Source of the DNA: Labilithrix sp.
Lineage (GTDB): Bacteria; Myxococcota_A; Polyangia; Polyangiales; Polyangiaceae
Assembly (NCBI GenBank): GCA_019637155.1
Contig: JAHBWE010000012.1
Coordinates: 1 to 64,000, forward strand
Direction: 5' to 3'
DNA length: 64,000 bases
Below, piece by piece: positions 1 through 9,012 of this stretch. Each line of letters begins with the position of its first letter. Position 1 is the stretch's first letter. Position numbers and translations under genes: made by a program. A model generated the notes under the pieces. That model had not been told where the DNA came from. It worked only from the letters and a program-made list of their open reading frames with translations, and did no database searches.

Positions 1-598
1 CTCGCACGCCGCCGCGACCGCGCGCGCGCTCGGCCTCACCCCGCGCCGCGTGACCGACGCGCCCGCCGCGGTCGCGGAGCTCCTCGAGCGCGGCAAGATC
101 GTCGCGGCGTGCACCGGCCGCTTCGAGTGGGGCCCGCGCGCGCTCGGCCAGCGCTCGCTCCTCGCGCTGCCGCGAGACGTCTCCGTGCGCGAGCGCCTGA
201 ACCGCGTCATCAAGCGACGCGAGCCCTTTCGCCCCTTCGCTCCCGCGGTCCTCGACACGCGCGCGAGCGAGTGGTTCGACGGCGCGCCGAACGACATGAC
301 GCCGTTCATGACGACGGTGTGCCCTGTCCGCGACCCCGAGGCCCTCGCCGCGGTGACGCACGTCGACGGCACCGCGCGCGTCCAGACCGTGACCGCCGCG
401 TCGGCGCCGTTCCTCGACGCCGTGCTCCGCGAGGTCGGCCGCCGCACCGACGTGCCGGTCGTGCTCAACACGTCGCTCAACGGCGCGGGCGAGCCGATCG
501 TCGCCGACGCGACCGACGCGCTGGCGTTCTTCACAGCGCACCCCGCCGATGCCATGCTGATCGGTGATCTCTTGTTCGAACGAGGATCGCCCGAGTGA
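1..598 (+). CDS. carbamoyltransferase, C-terminal part (partial gene)
   Basis: This is the C-terminal portion of a NodU/CmcH-type carbamoyltransferase. The family moves a carbamoyl group from carbamoyl phosphate onto a hydroxyl of a sugar or secondary metabolite. The frame is open from base 2 with no start, so the N-terminal ATPase-like domain lies outside the window. Visible family blocks are FEWGPRALGQRSLLA, the region RREPFRPFAPAVL and PVVLNTSLNGAGEPIV, all typical of the C-terminal domain. The stop codon overlaps the GTG of the next gene (GTGA), so the two are co-translated. The acceptor substrate cannot be told from this fragment. Confidence 0.93.
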   Translation, partial: SHAAATARALGLTPRRVTDAPAAVAELLERGKIVAACTGRFEWGPRALGQRSLLALPRDVSVRERLNRVIKRREPFRPFAPAVLDTRASEWFDGAPNDMTPFMTTVCPVRDPEALAAVTHVDGTARVQTVTAASAPFLDAVLREVGRRTDVPVVLNTSLNGAGEPIVADATDALAFFTAHPADAMLIGDLLFERGSPE

Positions 599-765
599 AG
601 ATCGTCTCCCGCCTCCGCACCGTCGGCTCGCTCGTCGCGTACTTCATGCGGCGCGAGCGCTTCTTCCTCGCGCCGCTCCTCGTCATCCTCCTCCTCGCCT
701 CGATCCTCCTCCTCCTCACGGGCGGCCTCAGCTACGTCGCGCCCTTCGTCTACGGGCTCTTCTGA
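595..765 (+). CDS. DUF5989-family membrane mini-protein
   Basis: This is a 56-residue protein starting at GTG 595, overlapping the carbamoyltransferase stop. It has a basic amphipathic N-terminus (MKIVSRLRTVGSLVAYFMRR) followed by one strongly hydrophobic segment, LAPLLVILLLASILLLL, and a short tail ending YGLF. This matches DUF5989 in length and layout. That family is commonly found directly after carbamoyltransferase genes. Function is unknown; a membrane-anchor or scaffold role for the carbamoyltransferase is inference. The stop overlaps the next start codon (TGATG). Confidence 0.8.
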   Translation: MKIVSRLRTVGSLVAYFMRRERFFLAPLLVILLLASILLLLTGGLSYVAPFVYGLF

Positions 766-2039
766 TGCGACGAGCGCTCATGCTCACGCTGATGGTCGTC
801 GCCGCACCCGCGTTCGCCGAAGAAGGGGTGCGCCACACGGTGAAGGCGGGCGACACCTGCGCCGGCATCGCGCAGCGCTACTACGGCGACGCGCGTCTCG
901 TCGACGTGCTGCACAAGGCGAACCCCGCCATCGGCGCGCTGCCTCCGCCGCACACCTTGAAGGAAGGCACCGTCATCCTCGTCCCGCCGAAGCCCACCTC
1001 GAACGAGGCGCCGGACGCGCGGCTCACCACGGTCCGGAACCGCGTCGACGTCCTGACGCCGGAGACGCGCCCGGGCAAACCGAAAGACCCGCTCTTCCGC
1101 GGCAACCGCGTCTCCACCGAGGCCTCCTCCTCCGCCGACGTGACGTTCCGCGACGAGTCGCAAGTGAAGCTCGGCGAGCGCACGCTCGTCGTCATCCTCG
1201 GCGACGTCCGCTCCGCCGCGCGCACGGCGTCGAAGGAAGAGGCCACGACCGCCTCCACCTCCCTCGTCACCGGCCACCTCCGCGCGTTCCTCTCGCCGAA
1301 GAGCAAGGCGCCGATCGCGGTAGAGACCCCGGCCGCGGCGGTGAGGGTCCGCGAGGGCGAAGCGCAGGTCGGCTCCGACGACAAGAAGGCCGCGCGCCTC
1401 GCGGTCTACGCCGGCCGCTCCTCCATCTCCGCGCAGGGCACGACGCGCGACGTGGTGCCGGGGTTCGGCTCGAAGGCGGAGCTCGGCAAGGCGCCCACGG
1501 TGCCGAAGCCGCTCCCGCCCGCGCCGGTGTGGACGAAGGCTCCGCAGCGCGTCCTCCTCGCGCGCGCGTCTTCGACGCCCTCGATCATCGGCGAGTACGA
1601 CGAGCCCGCGGACGCGAAGCAACACCCGACCGAGTGGCACGTGCAGGTCGGCAAGGACGACCTCTTCCGCGAGCTCGTCGTCGACGAGAAGGTCCCCGTC
1701 GCGACGAAGCGCTTCGAAGGCAAGACGCCGGGACCGGGCCGGTACTGGATCCGCGTGAGCGCGATCGACGACGACTTCGAGGGCCCGTTCAGCGCCGTCC
1801 TTCGCGTGCTCGTCGTCCGCCCCACCATCACGCAGGAGGACGCCGAGCATCGCCGCGTCGAGGTGGAGCCCGCGAACGCGCCGTGCATGCGCGTCGGCAA
1901 CGTCCGCCTCACGTGGGTCAGGGCGCCGATCGTCGCGGAGACGCTGGAGCCGATCTGGCTCCGCTGCGCCCCGGCCGAGACGGACCCCACGATGTTCCTC
2001 GACGTCGATCGCCTCGACGATTTTCCGTCTCCGCAATAG
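765..2039 (+). CDS. LysM and FecR domain exported protein
   Basis: The protein has 424 residues and starts at ATG 765, which overlaps the stop of the preceding mini-gene. A cleavable signal peptide (MRRALMLTLMVVAAPAFA) is followed by a LysM domain at about residues 22-66 (HTVKAGDTCAGIAQRYYGDA) that should bind peptidoglycan. A FecR-like domain follows at about 85-210, and then a beta-rich C-terminal region with Fn3-like spacing. LysM plus FecR proteins are known as periplasmic or surface proteins in deltaproteobacteria; the ligand is unknown. Translational coupling to the carbamoyltransferase pair suggests a common envelope or glycan-modification role, which is inference. Confidence 0.85.
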   Translation: MRRALMLTLMVVAAPAFAEEGVRHTVKAGDTCAGIAQRYYGDARLVDVLHKANPAIGALPPPHTLKEGTVILVPPKPTSNEAPDARLTTVRNRVDVLTPETRPGKPKDPLFRGNRVSTEASSSADVTFRDESQVKLGERTLVVILGDVRSAARTASKEEATTASTSLVTGHLRAFLSPKSKAPIAVETPAAAVRVREGEAQVGSDDKKAARLAVYAGRSSISAQGTTRDVVPGFGSKAELGKAPTVPKPLPPAPVWTKAPQRVLLARASSTPSIIGEYDEPADAKQHPTEWHVQVGKDDLFRELVVDEKVPVATKRFEGKTPGPGRYWIRVSAIDDDFEGPFSAVLRVLVVRPTITQEDAEHRRVEVEPANAPCMRVGNVRLTWVRAPIVAETLEPIWLRCAPAETDPTMFLDVDRLDDFPSPQ

Positions 2040-2182
2040 CCGAACACCGTCGCGCCGGCGCGACACCCCCGCCCGCCACCTCGGATTTTCCGCGCCGGCG
2101 GCCGCTCCCCGACCGTCGCGCGGACGCGACGTGTCTCCGGGGACGCGTTTGAAGGCCAAAAGATCGTGGAATAGGGTTTGTC

Positions 2183-3556
2183 ATGACGGCGATGATGTCA
2201 GGGACGGTGAAGGAAGCAGGCACGACTCCACGCTTCGCGCGCAGCGCCGCGACGACGAGCACGCGCCTCGTGTTCCACGTCGTGCGCGAAGCGGGCATCG
2301 AGGTCTCGCGCACGTTCGTCGCGCCGGGCGACGTGATCCGCATCGGCGCGAACGAGACGAACGACGTCGTCCTCGCGGACCCGACCGTGTCGCGCTTCCA
2401 CGCCCGCATCGAGCGCACCCCGCGCTCGTGGCGCCTCGTCGATCAGGAGTCGATGAACGGCACGCGCGTCGACGGAGTGACGATGCGCGACGGCGATCTG
2501 CCGCTCCCACAGTGCAAGCTGGAGCTCGGCGACTCCCTCATCGTCGTCGGCGAGGAGGACGCCGCCGTCCCGACCAAGATCGAGACCCTCGATCAGGCGA
2601 GCTTCGGCGATCTCTACGGCTCCTCCCTCCCGATGCGCCGCCTCTTCGCGATGCTCGACCGCGTCTGCGCGAGCGAAGCGAACGTGCTCATCGAGGGCGC
2701 GAGCGGCACGGGCAAGGAGCTCGTCGCGACGGAGATCGTGCGCCGCGGTCCGCGCCGCAAGGGCCCGTTCGTCATCGTCGACTGCAGCGCGATCGCGCCG
2801 AGTGTCCTCGAGAGCGAGCTCTTCGGCCACGTGCGGGGCGCCTTCACCGGCGCCGAGCGTGACCGCGTCGGCGCCTTCGAGGCGGCGCAGCACGGCACGA
2901 TCTTCCTCGACGAGATCGGCGAGCTCCCGCTCGACATGCAGCCGAAGCTCCTCCGCGCGCTCGAGGCCGGCGAGATCCGCCGCGTCGGCGAGACGCGCAC
3001 GCGCAAGATCGACGTCCGCGTCGTCGCGGCGACGAACCGCTGCCTCGAGCGCGAGGTGAACCACGCGCGCTTCCGCGAGGACCTCTATTTCCGCCTCTCG
3101 GTCGTCACGCTCCGCGTCCCCCCGCTCCGCGAGCGCCTCGACGACCTCGAGCTCCTCGTCGCCGCGATCCTCGAGAGCCTCGACGCCGCCGAGCGCATGC
3201 CCCTCTTCACGCCCGCCCTCTTCGCCGACATGCGCCGCTACGACTGGCCCGGCAACGTGCGCGAGCTCCGCAACTTCGTCGAGCGCACGATCGTGATGGG
3301 CGGCCTCCGCCAGGACGCGCCCCCCGCCGCCGCGGCGGCGCCGGCGGGCGACCCCACGATCGACCTCGAGAAGAGCTTCCGCGACGGCAAGGAGGACGTC
3401 ATCGTCGACTACGAGCGCCGCTACCTCCGCGAGCTCCTCGAATGGGCCGGCGGCAACGTAACGAAGGCCGCCCGCAAAGCCCGCATCGACCGCATGAGCC
3501 TCTACCGCCTGATGCAACGCCACCAGACGACCCCGGAGCGCGAGCCGAAGGAGTAA
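2183..3556 (+). CDS. FHA-domain sigma-54-dependent transcriptional activator
   Basis: This is a 457-residue enhancer-binding protein. An N-terminal FHA domain (about residues 30-115, with RIGANETNDVVL and VSRFHARIE) should read phosphothreonine. It is followed by a complete AAA+ sigma-54 interaction domain: Walker A GASGTGKE near 171, an intact GAFTGA loop near 218, Walker B IFLDEIGELP near 240, and WPGNVRELRNFVER. A Fis-type helix-turn-helix lies at about 416-452. Such FHA activators usually answer Ser/Thr kinases. The helicase gene begins 9 bases downstream, so the two are probably co-transcribed. The start ATG 2183 follows a 143-base gap after the LysM gene. Confidence 0.95.
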   Translation: MTAMMSGTVKEAGTTPRFARSAATTSTRLVFHVVREAGIEVSRTFVAPGDVIRIGANETNDVVLADPTVSRFHARIERTPRSWRLVDQESMNGTRVDGVTMRDGDLPLPQCKLELGDSLIVVGEEDAAVPTKIETLDQASFGDLYGSSLPMRRLFAMLDRVCASEANVLIEGASGTGKELVATEIVRRGPRRKGPFVIVDCSAIAPSVLESELFGHVRGAFTGAERDRVGAFEAAQHGTIFLDEIGELPLDMQPKLLRALEAGEIRRVGETRTRKIDVRVVAATNRCLEREVNHARFREDLYFRLSVVTLRVPPLRERLDDLELLVAAILESLDAAERMPLFTPALFADMRRYDWPGNVRELRNFVERTIVMGGLRQDAPPAAAAAPAGDPTIDLEKSFRDGKEDVIVDYERRYLRELLEWAGGNVTKAARKARIDRMSLYRLMQRHQTTPEREPKE

Positions 3557-3565
3557 GCTGGCTCT

Positions 3566-6500
3566 GTGCGCGGTGCGCGGCTCGTCCCTGGAATCTACGA
3601 CGAGCTGATCGACCGCGCGCTCGATGGTGAGCTCGCCCGCCTCCCGGCGACTCGGACACCGTTCTCCGCCGAGGTCGGTCACGACGACGCCGCTACGGCG
3701 GTCGCGCTCGCACGAATCGTCCATGATCGTCTACTCGCCACGCTCCGCTCGCTCCCGGATCGCGAGGACTCGTCGCGCGTCGAGCAACAAGTCCGGCTGA
3801 CGAACGAGCTCCTCCTGTGCCTCGCGACCGCCACCGGCGACGAGACGACGGATCAGGTCCTCGTGCCTGCGCGGAAGCTCCTCGCGATCGTGGAAGCGAC
3901 CGCTGCAGGCCTGGCCGAGCCACACCCACCGGAGCGCCCGGAGATCCCGCTCGGTACGAGCGACCTCCTCGTGAACGCGCATCGCGACGTGCGGATCGGC
4001 ACCGAGCTCGTGCGCGAGCTCGCGTCGGCCGACCAGGTCGACATGCTCTGCTCGTTCCTCAAACACAGCGGCGTACGCGTGATCGAGGACGCGGTGCGAG
4101 ACTTCCTCGCCCGTCGGCCGGGCGGACTGCGTATCTTGACGACCGCGTACATGGGCGCGACCGATCGGCGCGCGCTCGACGCGCTCGTCTCGATGGGGGC
4201 GCGGCTCAAGGTCTCGTACGACACCGACCGCACGCGCCTCCACGCGAAGGCGTGGCTCTTTCACCGTGAGAGCGGGTTCACGACCGGCTTCGTAGGCTCC
4301 TCGAACCTCTCTCACGCCGCGATGCTCGATGGCCTCGAGTGGAACGTGCGTCTCTCGCGCGTCGATAACGAGCCGATCCTGCGCCGCTTCGAGCAAGTCT
4401 TCGAGCACTACTGGACGACCAACGCTACGTTCGAGGAGTACCTGCCGGAGCGCTGGGACGCCGTCGTCGATCGTCAGACCGACGACCGGGCGCGCCTCCT
4501 CCTCGCGATTCACGTCGAGCCGAAGCCACATCAAGCGGAGGTGCTCGAGCGCGTCGCCGCCGAGCGCGAACGCGGCCACACACGCAACTTGATCGTCGCC
4601 GCGACAGGCACCGGCAAGACGTTCATCTCTGCGTTCGACTACCGCCGGCTCCGCGACGAGCTCGGCGGCAAGGCGAGCCTCCTCTTCGTCGCGCACCGGC
4701 ACGAGCTCCTCGAGCAGAGCCTGACCGTCTTTCGCGTCGTCCTGCAGAAGGCGAGCTTCGGAGCGCGCCTCGGCAACGGCGAGACGCCGCGGCGCGACGA
4801 GCACGTGTTCGCGAACATCCAGTCACTTCACCGCGAGAGGCTCGAGGCGCTCGCGCCCGACGCGTACGACGTCGTCATCGTCGACGAGTTCCACCACGCC
4901 GCGAGCGACACATACGACGCGCTCCTTCGCCACCTTCGACCGAAGTACCTCATCGGGCTGACCGCGACCCCGGAGCGAAACGACGGCCGGAGCGTGCTGC
5001 ACTGGTTCGACGGTCGGATCGCGGCGGAGCTGCGACTCTGGAGGGCGCTCGACCAGGGGCTGCTCTCGCCCTTCCAGTACTTCGCCACGAGCGACAACAC
5101 CGACCTCCGCGGACTCCGATGGACCTCCACCGGTTACGACCCTTCGGAGCTGCGAAACCTCTACACCGCAAACGACCTTTGGATCCGGCGCGTGTTGCAG
5201 GAGGTGCATCGCCGGGTGACCGATCCAATGCAGATGCGCGCGCTGGGATTCTGCGTCGACATCGAGCATGCGAGGTTTTGTGCTCGTCGCTTCGGCGAAG
5301 CAGGGCTCGCATCCATGGTGCTGTCGCGCCACAGCACCACGTCGGAGCGCGCGGAGGCGCTCGCGAGGCTGCAGGCCGGCGAGCTGCGCTGCATCTTCAG
5401 CGTCGACCTCCTCAACGAAGGCGTGGACGTTCCCGATGTCGACACCGTCCTCTTCCTTCGCCCGACCGAGAGCGCCACCGTCTTTCTCCAGCAGCTGGGG
5501 CGCGGACTGCGCCTGACACGCGACAAGGACTGCCTCACCGTCCTCGACTTCGTCGGGACCGCGCACCGTCGCTTCCGGTTCGACGCTCGGTTCCGAGCGC
5601 TCGTCGGCGGCACGCGGCAACAGATCGTGAGGCAGATCGAGCGCGGGTTCCCCAACCTTCCCGCCGGCTGCTCCATTCAGCTCGATCGCGTCGCCGCGGA
5701 CACCATCCTCACGAACATCCGCGAGTCGGTCGGGCGCGGAGATGACGGGCTCGTCGAAGACCTGCAAGCGCTCGGCGACGTGTCGCTCGCGACCTTTCTC
5801 CAGGAGACCGGGCTCGAGCTCGAGGACGTCTACGTGCGAGCCGGTCGCTCCTTCTCACGTCTGCGCCGCCGCGCGAAGCTCGACGCCACACCGGAGACCG
5901 AGGGGCTCCTCGCCATCGAGCGGAGGTTCGCGCGACTCCTTCACATCGACGATCCCGACCGACTGCACGCCCTCCACCTCGAACGCGCGGCGAATGCCAG
6001 CGACGCCGTCGCGCGCATGCTCTTCGTCGCGCTCGGTTGGACGAAGCGCTCGCTGGACGAGATGGCGAGCGCGTGGGACGAGCTGCGCGCGTTTCCCTCC
6101 GTGATGAAAGAGCTCACCGAGCTGTTCGCGCTCCTCGACGACCGTCGCGGTTCCACGCATCCGCTGGAAGGTCGGCTCGCCGCCCTGCCCCTGCGCGTCC
6201 ACGCGACGTACGGGCTCGATGAGGTCATGGCCGCGATCGGCGAGCGAACGAAAACCGGATCGGTGCGGCGCTTGCGTGAGGGCATCTTCCACTCGAAGAA
6301 CCATCGCGCCGATCTCCTCTTCGTGACGCTCGAGAAGAGCGAAGCCGAATACTCACCGAGCACGATGTACCGTGACTTCGTCATGGCGCCGCAACGCTTT
6401 CATTGGGAGTCGCAGAGCGGCATCCACGCCGACACCGAAACGGGCCGCCGCTACATCGAGCATGTGCGGCGCGATCAGGCGATCCTGCTCTTCCTCCGGC

Positions 6501-6661
6501 AGCGTCGCGAGACCCGTCCCGGCGTCACCGCGCCGTACGCCTTCCTCGGCCCTTGCCGGTACGTAAAACACGAAGGCGCGAGGCCGATGGCGATCGAGTG
6601 GCACCTCGAACGGCCGATGCCGGCGTGGCTCTACCAGGAGACGAAGCTGGCGGCCGGTTGA
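3566..6661 (+). CDS. PLD nuclease - SF2 helicase - DUF3427 protein
   Basis: This is a 1031-residue multi-domain protein starting at GTG 3566. The N-terminal part begins with the family signature VPGIYDELIDRALDGEL. A phospholipase-D-like nuclease domain carries HAKAWLFHRES near residue 225 and GFVGSSNLSHAA. A DEAD/DEAH helicase core follows: Walker A ATGTGKT near 345, DEFHHAA near 440, GLTATPERNDG, and a C-terminal helicase lobe with LLNEGVDVPDVD and QQLGRGLR near 615-650. DUF3427 occupies about 880-1030. This architecture is known in bacteria, often in islands with restriction or defence genes, but its activity is not settled. Here it stands alone behind an FHA regulator. It may act on foreign or damaged DNA, which is inference. 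Confidence 0.93.
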   Translation: MRGARLVPGIYDELIDRALDGELARLPATRTPFSAEVGHDDAATAVALARIVHDRLLATLRSLPDREDSSRVEQQVRLTNELLLCLATATGDETTDQVLVPARKLLAIVEATAAGLAEPHPPERPEIPLGTSDLLVNAHRDVRIGTELVRELASADQVDMLCSFLKHSGVRVIEDAVRDFLARRPGGLRILTTAYMGATDRRALDALVSMGARLKVSYDTDRTRLHAKAWLFHRESGFTTGFVGSSNLSHAAMLDGLEWNVRLSRVDNEPILRRFEQVFEHYWTTNATFEEYLPERWDAVVDRQTDDRARLLLAIHVEPKPHQAEVLERVAAERERGHTRNLIVAATGTGKTFISAFDYRRLRDELGGKASLLFVAHRHELLEQSLTVFRVVLQKASFGARLGNGETPRRDEHVFANIQSLHRERLEALAPDAYDVVIVDEFHHAASDTYDALLRHLRPKYLIGLTATPERNDGRSVLHWFDGRIAAELRLWRALDQGLLSPFQYFATSDNTDLRGLRWTSTGYDPSELRNLYTANDLWIRRVLQEVHRRVTDPMQMRALGFCVDIEHARFCARRFGEAGLASMVLSRHSTTSERAEALARLQAGELRCIFSVDLLNEGVDVPDVDTVLFLRPTESATVFLQQLGRGLRLTRDKDCLTVLDFVGTAHRRFRFDARFRALVGGTRQQIVRQIERGFPNLPAGCSIQLDRVAADTILTNIRESVGRGDDGLVEDLQALGDVSLATFLQETGLELEDVYVRAGRSFSRLRRRAKLDATPETEGLLAIERRFARLLHIDDPDRLHALHLERAANASDAVARMLFVALGWTKRSLDEMASAWDELRAFPSVMKELTELFALLDDRRGSTHPLEGRLAALPLRVHATYGLDEVMAAIGERTKTGSVRRLREGIFHSKNHRADLLFVTLEKSEAEYSPSTMYRDFVMAPQRFHWESQSGIHADTETGRRYIEHVRRDQAILLFLRQRRETRPGVTAPYAFLGPCRYVKHEGARPMAIEWHLERPMPAWLYQETKLAAG

Positions 6662-6779
6662 GATCACCCCCGGATCCGCGTGGGGGCGTGCTCGTGGCTC
6701 GGAGGAAAGGTGTGCTTGTCTGAAATGCGTGGGTTTCGCGCGTGATCCGTGAGGCACGCCGCTCGCTCATCGTCGTCGC

Positions 6780-7502
6780 ATGGTCAAGGCGCTCCTTGCA
6801 TGCTGCACGATTCTCGTGACGACGACCGCGGTGGGGTGTGCGGAGCCGCCGGCGGAGGAGGAGGAGATGTCCGAGACGACCTCGCACATCTCGAGCGACG
6901 AGATCTGCACGATCGCCGCCGTCGCGAGCGGCGCGGCGGTCGGGGCCGCCGTGTCGCTCTCGTACACCACCGGCGCTTGCGGCGTCGCGATGGCGGTCAC
7001 CGTCGCGGGCGAGGCGGCGTGCCTCGCGCCCGCAGCCGGCGCGGCCGCGTCGTGGGTCGCTGCGCTCGGGGCCGGCGCCGTCATGTGGCTCACCTGCAGG
7101 AGCGCGACGGGCGCCGCGACGACGAGCGAGGTCCACGCTTCCGAGTCCGCGCAGACCGGCACCGGAACCAAGACGCGGACGTGCAACGAGGCCGACCTCG
7201 CCGACGGCTGCGACTGCGACGAGCTCGATCGCCGCTACTCGCTGCAGAAGACGCTCTGCGCCGAGGGCGGGCGCTGCGACTTCAGCATGGACTGCTCGGC
7301 GGTGGAGCGAGTGATGAAGGTCGCGCGCAACTGCATCAACGCGCGGCGCGACGTGCAGCGCTGCTACCGCGTGCCCGACTTCGACGGGCACCAGACGCAG
7401 ATCAACAACCAGTGCCAGCGCTTCCAGAACTGCAACAGCGTCGCCGTGAGCTGCGCGGACTACGCGACGTTCCCGCAGCTCCCGTCGCCCTGCGCGTTCT
7501 GA
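6780..7502 (+). CDS. exported Cys-rich protein with Ntox16-like tail
   Basis: The protein has 240 residues with a lipoprotein-type signal ending TTAVGCAEP. Residues 45-115 are a long, glycine- and alanine-rich hydrophobic stretch that could form two membrane hairpins. The C-terminal 80 residues are Cys-rich, with the pattern RNCINARRDVQRCYRV, then GHQTQINNQCQRFQNC. Spacing of that kind (CY, then D-x-GH, then a final Cys) is seen in predicted toxin domains of the Ntox16 type and in myxobacterial secreted proteins. Toxin activity is inference, and no immunity gene is evident next to it. It converges with the methyltransferase gene, 19 bases away. Confidence 0.75.
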   Translation: MVKALLACCTILVTTTAVGCAEPPAEEEEMSETTSHISSDEICTIAAVASGAAVGAAVSLSYTTGACGVAMAVTVAGEAACLAPAAGAAASWVAALGAGAVMWLTCRSATGAATTSEVHASESAQTGTGTKTRTCNEADLADGCDCDELDRRYSLQKTLCAEGGRCDFSMDCSAVERVMKVARNCINARRDVQRCYRVPDFDGHQTQINNQCQRFQNCNSVAVSCADYATFPQLPSPCAF

Positions 7503-7521
7503 GGCCGGCGCCCGCTCCCGC

Positions 7522-8679
7522 TCAGCGCGGGGTGCGGAGCTTGAGGCGGTCGATGTTGTTGCCGTTCTTCGTGAACGTGACCTGGTACGTGAAGCCGGTG
7601 CCCTGCTCGCCGATGAGGGCGGACCAGTGGAGGAAGAACTTCCAGAGGCGGTACCAGCGCTCGCCGTAGGCCTTGATGACCTCGGTGCGGTTCGCGACCC
7701 AGAGGTCGCACCACGCGCGGAGCGTCTTCACGTAGTGCGTGCTCATGTTCTCGACGTCCGCCGTCTCGAAGCCCGCGTTCTCCGCCGCGCGCAGCATGCT
7801 CGAGAGCGGGAGGCTCGCGTCGGCGCCGGGGAAGATGTAGCGGTTCATGAAGAGGCCCCAGATGAGGTCCTCCGGCTTGAGCGTCACCGCGCTGAGCGGG
7901 TTCTGCGGGTTGTAGAGGTTGCGGATGCCCGTCCACTGGAGGACGAAGATGCCGTCGTCCTTGAGGAGCGCGTGCACCTTCTCGAAGTACTGATCGAGGT
8001 TCTTGATGCCGACGTGCTCGACCATCTCGAGCGAGACGATCTTGTCGAACTGCCCCTTCACCTCGCGGTAGTCGCAGACCTCGACCTTCGCGTTGTCCTT
8101 CACGCCGTAGTCGGCGATGCGCTGCGTGCCGAACGCGACCTGCTCCTCGGCGAGGCAGACGCCGAGCGTGTTCGCGCCGGTCTGCTTCGCCGCGCGCGCG
8201 ACGAACGTGCCCCAGCCGCAGCCGATGTCGAGGAGCGTCTCGCCCTTCTTGAGGTGGAGCTTCTCGCAGCAGCGATCGATCTTCTTGTACTGCGCCTGCT
8301 CGAGGTTCTCGGGCGAGAGGACGTTCTCGTCGCCCCACCAGCCGGCGGTGTAGACCATCGACTCGCCGAGGAACCAGCCGAAGAAGTCGTTCCCGCGGTT
8401 GTAGTGCTCGCCGACGATGCGCTTGTCCTGCGAGCGCGAGTGGATGAGCACCTCGGGGATGAAGTTCGTGACCGCCCACTTCACGTGCGAGTCCGTGAGG
8501 CGGAAGCTCATCGTGTCGTGGCGGCTCTCGAAGAACGCGTCCCACTTCTCGTTCTCGATGTCGAGCCGACCGTCGATGTACGCCTCGTAGACGTCGGACA
8601 TCGGGACCTTCTTGCCCGACCAGCGGTCTGCGAGGTTCCGATCCGAAAAGGTCACGTACTCGGCGATCGTCTTGCTCAT
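7522..8679 (-). CDS. cyclopropane-fatty-acyl-phospholipid synthase family methyltransferase
   Basis: This is a 385-residue SAM-dependent methyltransferase of the CFA/mycolic-acid synthase family, which methylenates or methylates double bonds of membrane lipid acyl chains. Hallmarks are YNRGNDFFGWFLGE (the family normally has HYD-x-GNDFY-x-L), LKKGETLLDIGCGWGTF near residue 150, and SLEMVEHVG. The start MSKTIAEYVT at 8679 was chosen because residues upstream are arginine/proline-rich and not conserved in character. The gene converges with the Cys-rich gene and lies downstream of the small lipoprotein gene on the same strand, 29 bases away. Confidence 0.92.
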   Translation of the reverse strand: MSKTIAEYVTFSDRNLADRWSGKKVPMSDVYEAYIDGRLDIENEKWDAFFESRHDTMSFRLTDSHVKWAVTNFIPEVLIHSRSQDKRIVGEHYNRGNDFFGWFLGESMVYTAGWWGDENVLSPENLEQAQYKKIDRCCEKLHLKKGETLLDIGCGWGTFVARAAKQTGANTLGVCLAEEQVAFGTQRIADYGVKDNAKVEVCDYREVKGQFDKIVSLEMVEHVGIKNLDQYFEKVHALLKDDGIFVLQWTGIRNLYNPQNPLSAVTLKPEDLIWGLFMNRYIFPGADASLPLSSMLRAAENAGFETADVENMSTHYVKTLRAWCDLWVANRTEVIKAYGERWYRLWKFFLHWSALIGEQGTGFTYQVTFTKNGNNIDRLKLRTPR

Positions 8680-8708
8680 GGCGACGCCTTGTAGTCGAGG
8701 GAACGGGC

Positions 8709-8975
8709 TCAGTCGAGCGCCGAGCGCTGCTTCTTCCGGGGGTCGAGCGGGTCGCGCAAATCCCCGGGATGACACGCTGTAACCTTCCCTTCGCACACGA
8801 CGTCGACGCGCTCGTCGTCGGGGATGGAATCCGCCTCGCTCGGCGTCGGCTGCCGCTCGTTGCCCTCACATGTGCAAACCGTATAGGCCCCGTTCTTCTC
8901 GTATCGGCTCGCGTTCACGTGCCCGCACGCCACGAGGAGGACCGCCAGCACCGTCATCGTCGGAATTCGACCCAT
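8709..8975 (-). CDS. small lipoprotein of unknown function
   Basis: This is an 88-residue protein with signal MGRIPTMTVLAVLLVACG and a clear lipobox (LVAC), giving a mature lipoprotein of about 72 residues. It contains a further four cysteines (CTCEGN, VCEGK, ACHPG) and many charged residues. No family was recognised. It lies immediately upstream of the fatty-acid methyltransferase on the same strand and diverges from the secreted-protein pair at 9013, with a shared 37-base gap. Confidence 0.75.
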   Translation of the reverse strand: MGRIPTMTVLAVLLVACGHVNASRYEKNGAYTVCTCEGNERQPTPSEADSIPDDERVDVVCEGKVTACHPGDLRDPLDPRKKQRSALD

Positions 8976-9012
8976 TTACGTCCGACCCCCGGCTAAGGTC
9001 CCGCTTGGGTCG

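Noticed and set aside
3566..7502. Defence island
   Set aside because: Only one helicase-nuclease gene and one toxin-like gene; no restriction, retron or integrase genes surround them, so an island is not supported.
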